From Aplectana chamaeleonis (Eukaryota; Nematoda; Chromadorea; Rhabditida; Cosmocercidae): a stretch of 64,000 nucleotides of DNA. Where the stretch lies: assembly GCA_029168955.1 (NCBI GenBank), contig JAPDOI010000438.1, positions 440,501 through 504,500 on the forward strand, written 5' to 3'. Of this stretch, positions 61,913 to 64,000 are shown piece after piece (within the stretch, counting starts at the first letter, position 1; each line of letters starts with the position of its first letter). A program made the position numbers and the translations under genes. The notes below the pieces were generated by a model, which was not told where the DNA came from, made no database searches, and saw nothing but the letters and a program-made list of their open reading frames with translations.

Positions 61913-63000
61913 CGTAGAGCGCGATGGTATTGCGCACAGGATGAGTTTTAAAGTTGAGTGCCAACGCTGCCAACCCAGTTAAAGGGTATTAAGGTGGCGA
62001 ATGACGCGAAATTGAGCCAATAACCGGTATTATGACCCAACCAACGCCAAACGCGGACCAAAAACCCTAGATGGTATAACTGGGGGGTGCCAGTGCTAAA
62101 GGTGCACTGCTCCCAAGACCGAGTGCGATCCGTAGATGGTCGAGTAGTCCTTGTACGTTGTCCGAGGCGTCCTTTGCGAGGTAGAGATGGATTTGATGGA
62201 GATGTTTTGTCCCGTATATGATGTGAAATAGTGGGCAAGGTTCCTAACGGTGTAAAATAACACAAATTTATGACCTTTATACCAAAACGGTCCGATTGCT
62301 GCCACCAATCGGAACGCTGGCACGCGGTCAAGATGGTATATAGTGTTATACACCGAGGACGACGTAGGGGAGAACTTACGCATACTTACCTAGGCGCAAT
62401 TAGTAAAGTAGAGAAGGGAACGCGATATAGCAATATAGTGACTGTTATGCGAGCTGGAACCCAGGCCTAGGTTGCCTACCAACCGAAACAGCGGTCAACC
62501 AACCAAGACAAGCTATGGTTTGGGACCACACGCTGACAGTTGACTAACCTACAGACCAACCCAGAGAGGACCCAGACGGAGAGGGGTAATTGTGACATAA
62601 TGGGCGTATAGGTACGAACCAAAAGGTGCGAGGGATAACTACAAGCAACCAGGCGGTCACGAGGGGTTACTAGGGGTCATGATGTTGCGAAAGACCTGAC
62701 GCGGGCCTCCTCACAGCTTTCGGCTGCACCCGCTCCCTTGACATGTCCATGGCCATCCGCGACCCTCCTTGTCCCCCACCGGCCCGTGCCACCCGAGGCG
62801 GCAGAGGGGAGAGCTGCGACCACAGGAGGAGGTGGGCTCTGTCCCAAACGCCAGGTCCCCTTGTAACGCTCTGACACCACAACACCTAGCACTACCCTGG
62901 CCCTACGCTAGCTACTACGCAGTCACCGAGACCCAACCGGCCTAAGGGGCACGCGCGGATTCGATCACGCCAGCCAGACACGGGTTTCCCACGTGTCTAA
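61913..63000. other. Leader proximal to the 5' LTR
   Basis: About 1.1 kb with no coding similarity. Two overlapping GC-rich frames at 62670-62892 (minus, 71 codons each) lack recognisable motifs. Confidence 0.5.
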
Positions 63001-63018
63001 CTGCGGCCGGATGCACCA
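63001..63018 (-). other. Primer-binding site, tRNA-Gly-like
   Basis: Directly adjacent to the 5' LTR, the minus strand reads TGGTGCATCCGGCCGCAG. The first 9 bases are complementary to the GATGCACCA end of tRNA-Gly(GCC) as I remember it. The following GGCC also fits if one base is bulged. A site starting with TGG next to the LTR fixes the element orientation. The tRNA identity is inference. Confidence 0.65.
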
Positions 63019-63971
63019 TGTCGCGACGTGTGCTACCCTACACCCGAGTCTGCGTTTCCGTCCTTGCAGCATCGGTTGTCACGGAGTGTGAGTAGCCGCT
63101 AGCCCGACACGAATGAACCAGAGGACTTACGGCGTGCCCCTATGCTTATGCCTGCCACGCGGAAACCGAGTATATGGAATACTACATGTGTGTTAGGCCC
63201 TACAGCCTCCGGTCGCACACTACGCTGGTACCACGCCCTTACCCACAAACCAGGGCCAACTCCAGGATAGGTCTGACCCAACTACAACCGCCATTGCGCG
63301 GTACACACAAAACATAACATATGTCACCGAACCAAGTATACACCGTCTGTACGGTATGATATTGCTACACAACAGGACACAAACATTTAAATATGCGTTT
63401 ACCCTTTAAAGTACTAAACTACTGAACGCGGCAATAAATATATACATAAGTTAAAATACAATTGCTCCTACGTGTCAGGGACGGACCTTGCCCAGCTGAG
63501 ACGGGAGAGGACAAACTCCTACTACCTGACGAACTCCCAGGCATGGGAGGAACCGGACGCACGGGCAGTGAGGGCTGGAAGTCGACCAGGCCCCTGCTCT
63601 ACCATCAGGCGATGACAGGAGCAGGGGAGGTGCGGGCAGGACGCCACCGCACGGTAGACCCTCCTCCGTACGCGGGATCGGCAGGACGACTCGCAGGACT
63701 GACGACGATCGAAGGAAGCAGGACGTCACAGGCATGTGACGCGAACGCACGAAGAGCAGCGCACCCGATGACGGCAATCGATGACACACACTCACTGACA
63801 CTGACGAGGAGGCGTCGACACTGACGCTCTGACTTGCCAGGCGACGGGGGTCGTGCGGATTCTGCGTCCCTGCATGATGATGCAATTCCTTCTGTAGAGA
63901 TCGTGGCGGGACCAGTGACGGAAGGCCAGGAGGCGGCCTTTAGATGAATAAGTCGGACGGAAGTCACGACA
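63019..63971 (-). repeat. 5' LTR of the BEL/Pao-like element
   Basis: Near-identical to 53951-54906. In the element sense a TATA-like TATGTATATATTTATTG lies near 63435-63450, a possible promoter. The substitutions seen cluster around 63472-63520. Confidence 0.9.
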
Positions 63972-64000
63972 AGCAGCGTTTTGTACACGCTGCACCTTAG
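63972..64000 (-). pseudogene. A11 continuation beyond the LTR element
   Basis: On the minus strand this reads KVQRVQNAA in the A11 frame, joining 53950 across the AGCAG duplication. Only 29 bases remain in the window. Confidence 0.85.

Larger units (their letters stand above)
53951..63971 (-). mobile_element. BEL/Pao-like LTR retrotransposon without pol, inserted in A11
   Basis: Direct LTRs of 956 and 953 bp (53951-54906 and 63019-63971) begin TGTCG and end CGACA. They are flanked by the 5-bp duplication AGCAG (53946-53950 and 63972-63976). By eye the LTRs differ at about five bases and three single-base indels, so the insertion is recent. The strand is set by the Gag frames and by a primer-binding site next to 63019. 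The interior is 8.1 kb: a leader of about 5.1 kb, Gag frames at 55852-57893, and only 945 bp after Gag. No protease, reverse transcriptase, RNase H or integrase is seen, so it must depend on another element. Confidence 0.88.
53314..64000 (-). mobile_element. Family A copy A11, split by the LTR element and running off the window
   Basis: A minus-strand copy with its GAA tail at about 53314. Coding sequence runs 53352-53950 and resumes at 63977-64000. The two sides join exactly across one copy of AGCAG as QRVQNAALRIATGCARSS. The 5' part lies beyond the window. Confidence 0.9.

Overview
The window is animal nuclear DNA made almost wholly of transposable elements, stacked inside one another. No host gene, rRNA or tRNA is recognisable. 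A nematode host is the best guess (moderate to low confidence). The LTR element carries a three-knuckle Gag of the BEL/Pao type, TTTTCAG-type splice acceptors occur just upstream of that Gag, and short palindromic repeats of the kind common in nematode genomes recur throughout.

The main actor is an Ingi/Vingi-like non-LTR retrotransposon, here called family A, about 3.45 kb long with a (GAA)n tail. Its order is: 5' terminal structure, 2A-like peptide, PHD-type zinc finger, APE endonuclease, reverse transcriptase, C-terminal Cys/His cluster. A diverged sister, A', has the same layout. Five copies have both ends fixed by target-site duplications (TSDs), and all five start at the same G. The first 73-80 nt from that G fold as an HDV-like self-cleaving ribozyme, with compensatory base changes between A and A'. 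This is the most interesting system in the window.

Layout. (1) 1-1990: a family A 3' fragment, hairpins and older retroelement ends. (2) 1991-13970: a Mutator-like element with about 255-bp terminal inverted repeats and a 9-bp TSD. It is interrupted by A2 (minus strand), which is itself interrupted by A3 (plus) and by a CR1-like element D with a long intact ORF2. (3) 13971-19076: inverted repeats, a TA-flanked MITE and a CR1-like 3' end. (4) 19090-41353: one A' copy spread over 22 kb by three insertions. These are CR1-like C1 (which holds A4, and A7, which holds B1), A6, and a 7.7-kb Mutator-like element carrying two copies of a minisatellite-plus-palindrome unit. (5) 41367-45483: no genes, with a perfect 64-bp-arm palindrome and a GC-rich minisatellite. 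(6) 45484-52482: A9 (minus) holding B2 and a small foldback, then C2, then A8. (7) 53314-64000: A11 (minus) split by a 10-kb LTR element that has Gag frames, a long leader and no pol.

Almost every reading frame here belongs to a transposable element, and most are broken. The best preserved are ORF2 of element D (894 codons) and the 661-codon reverse-transcriptase frame of A6. The insertions can be put in relative order from who interrupts whom.
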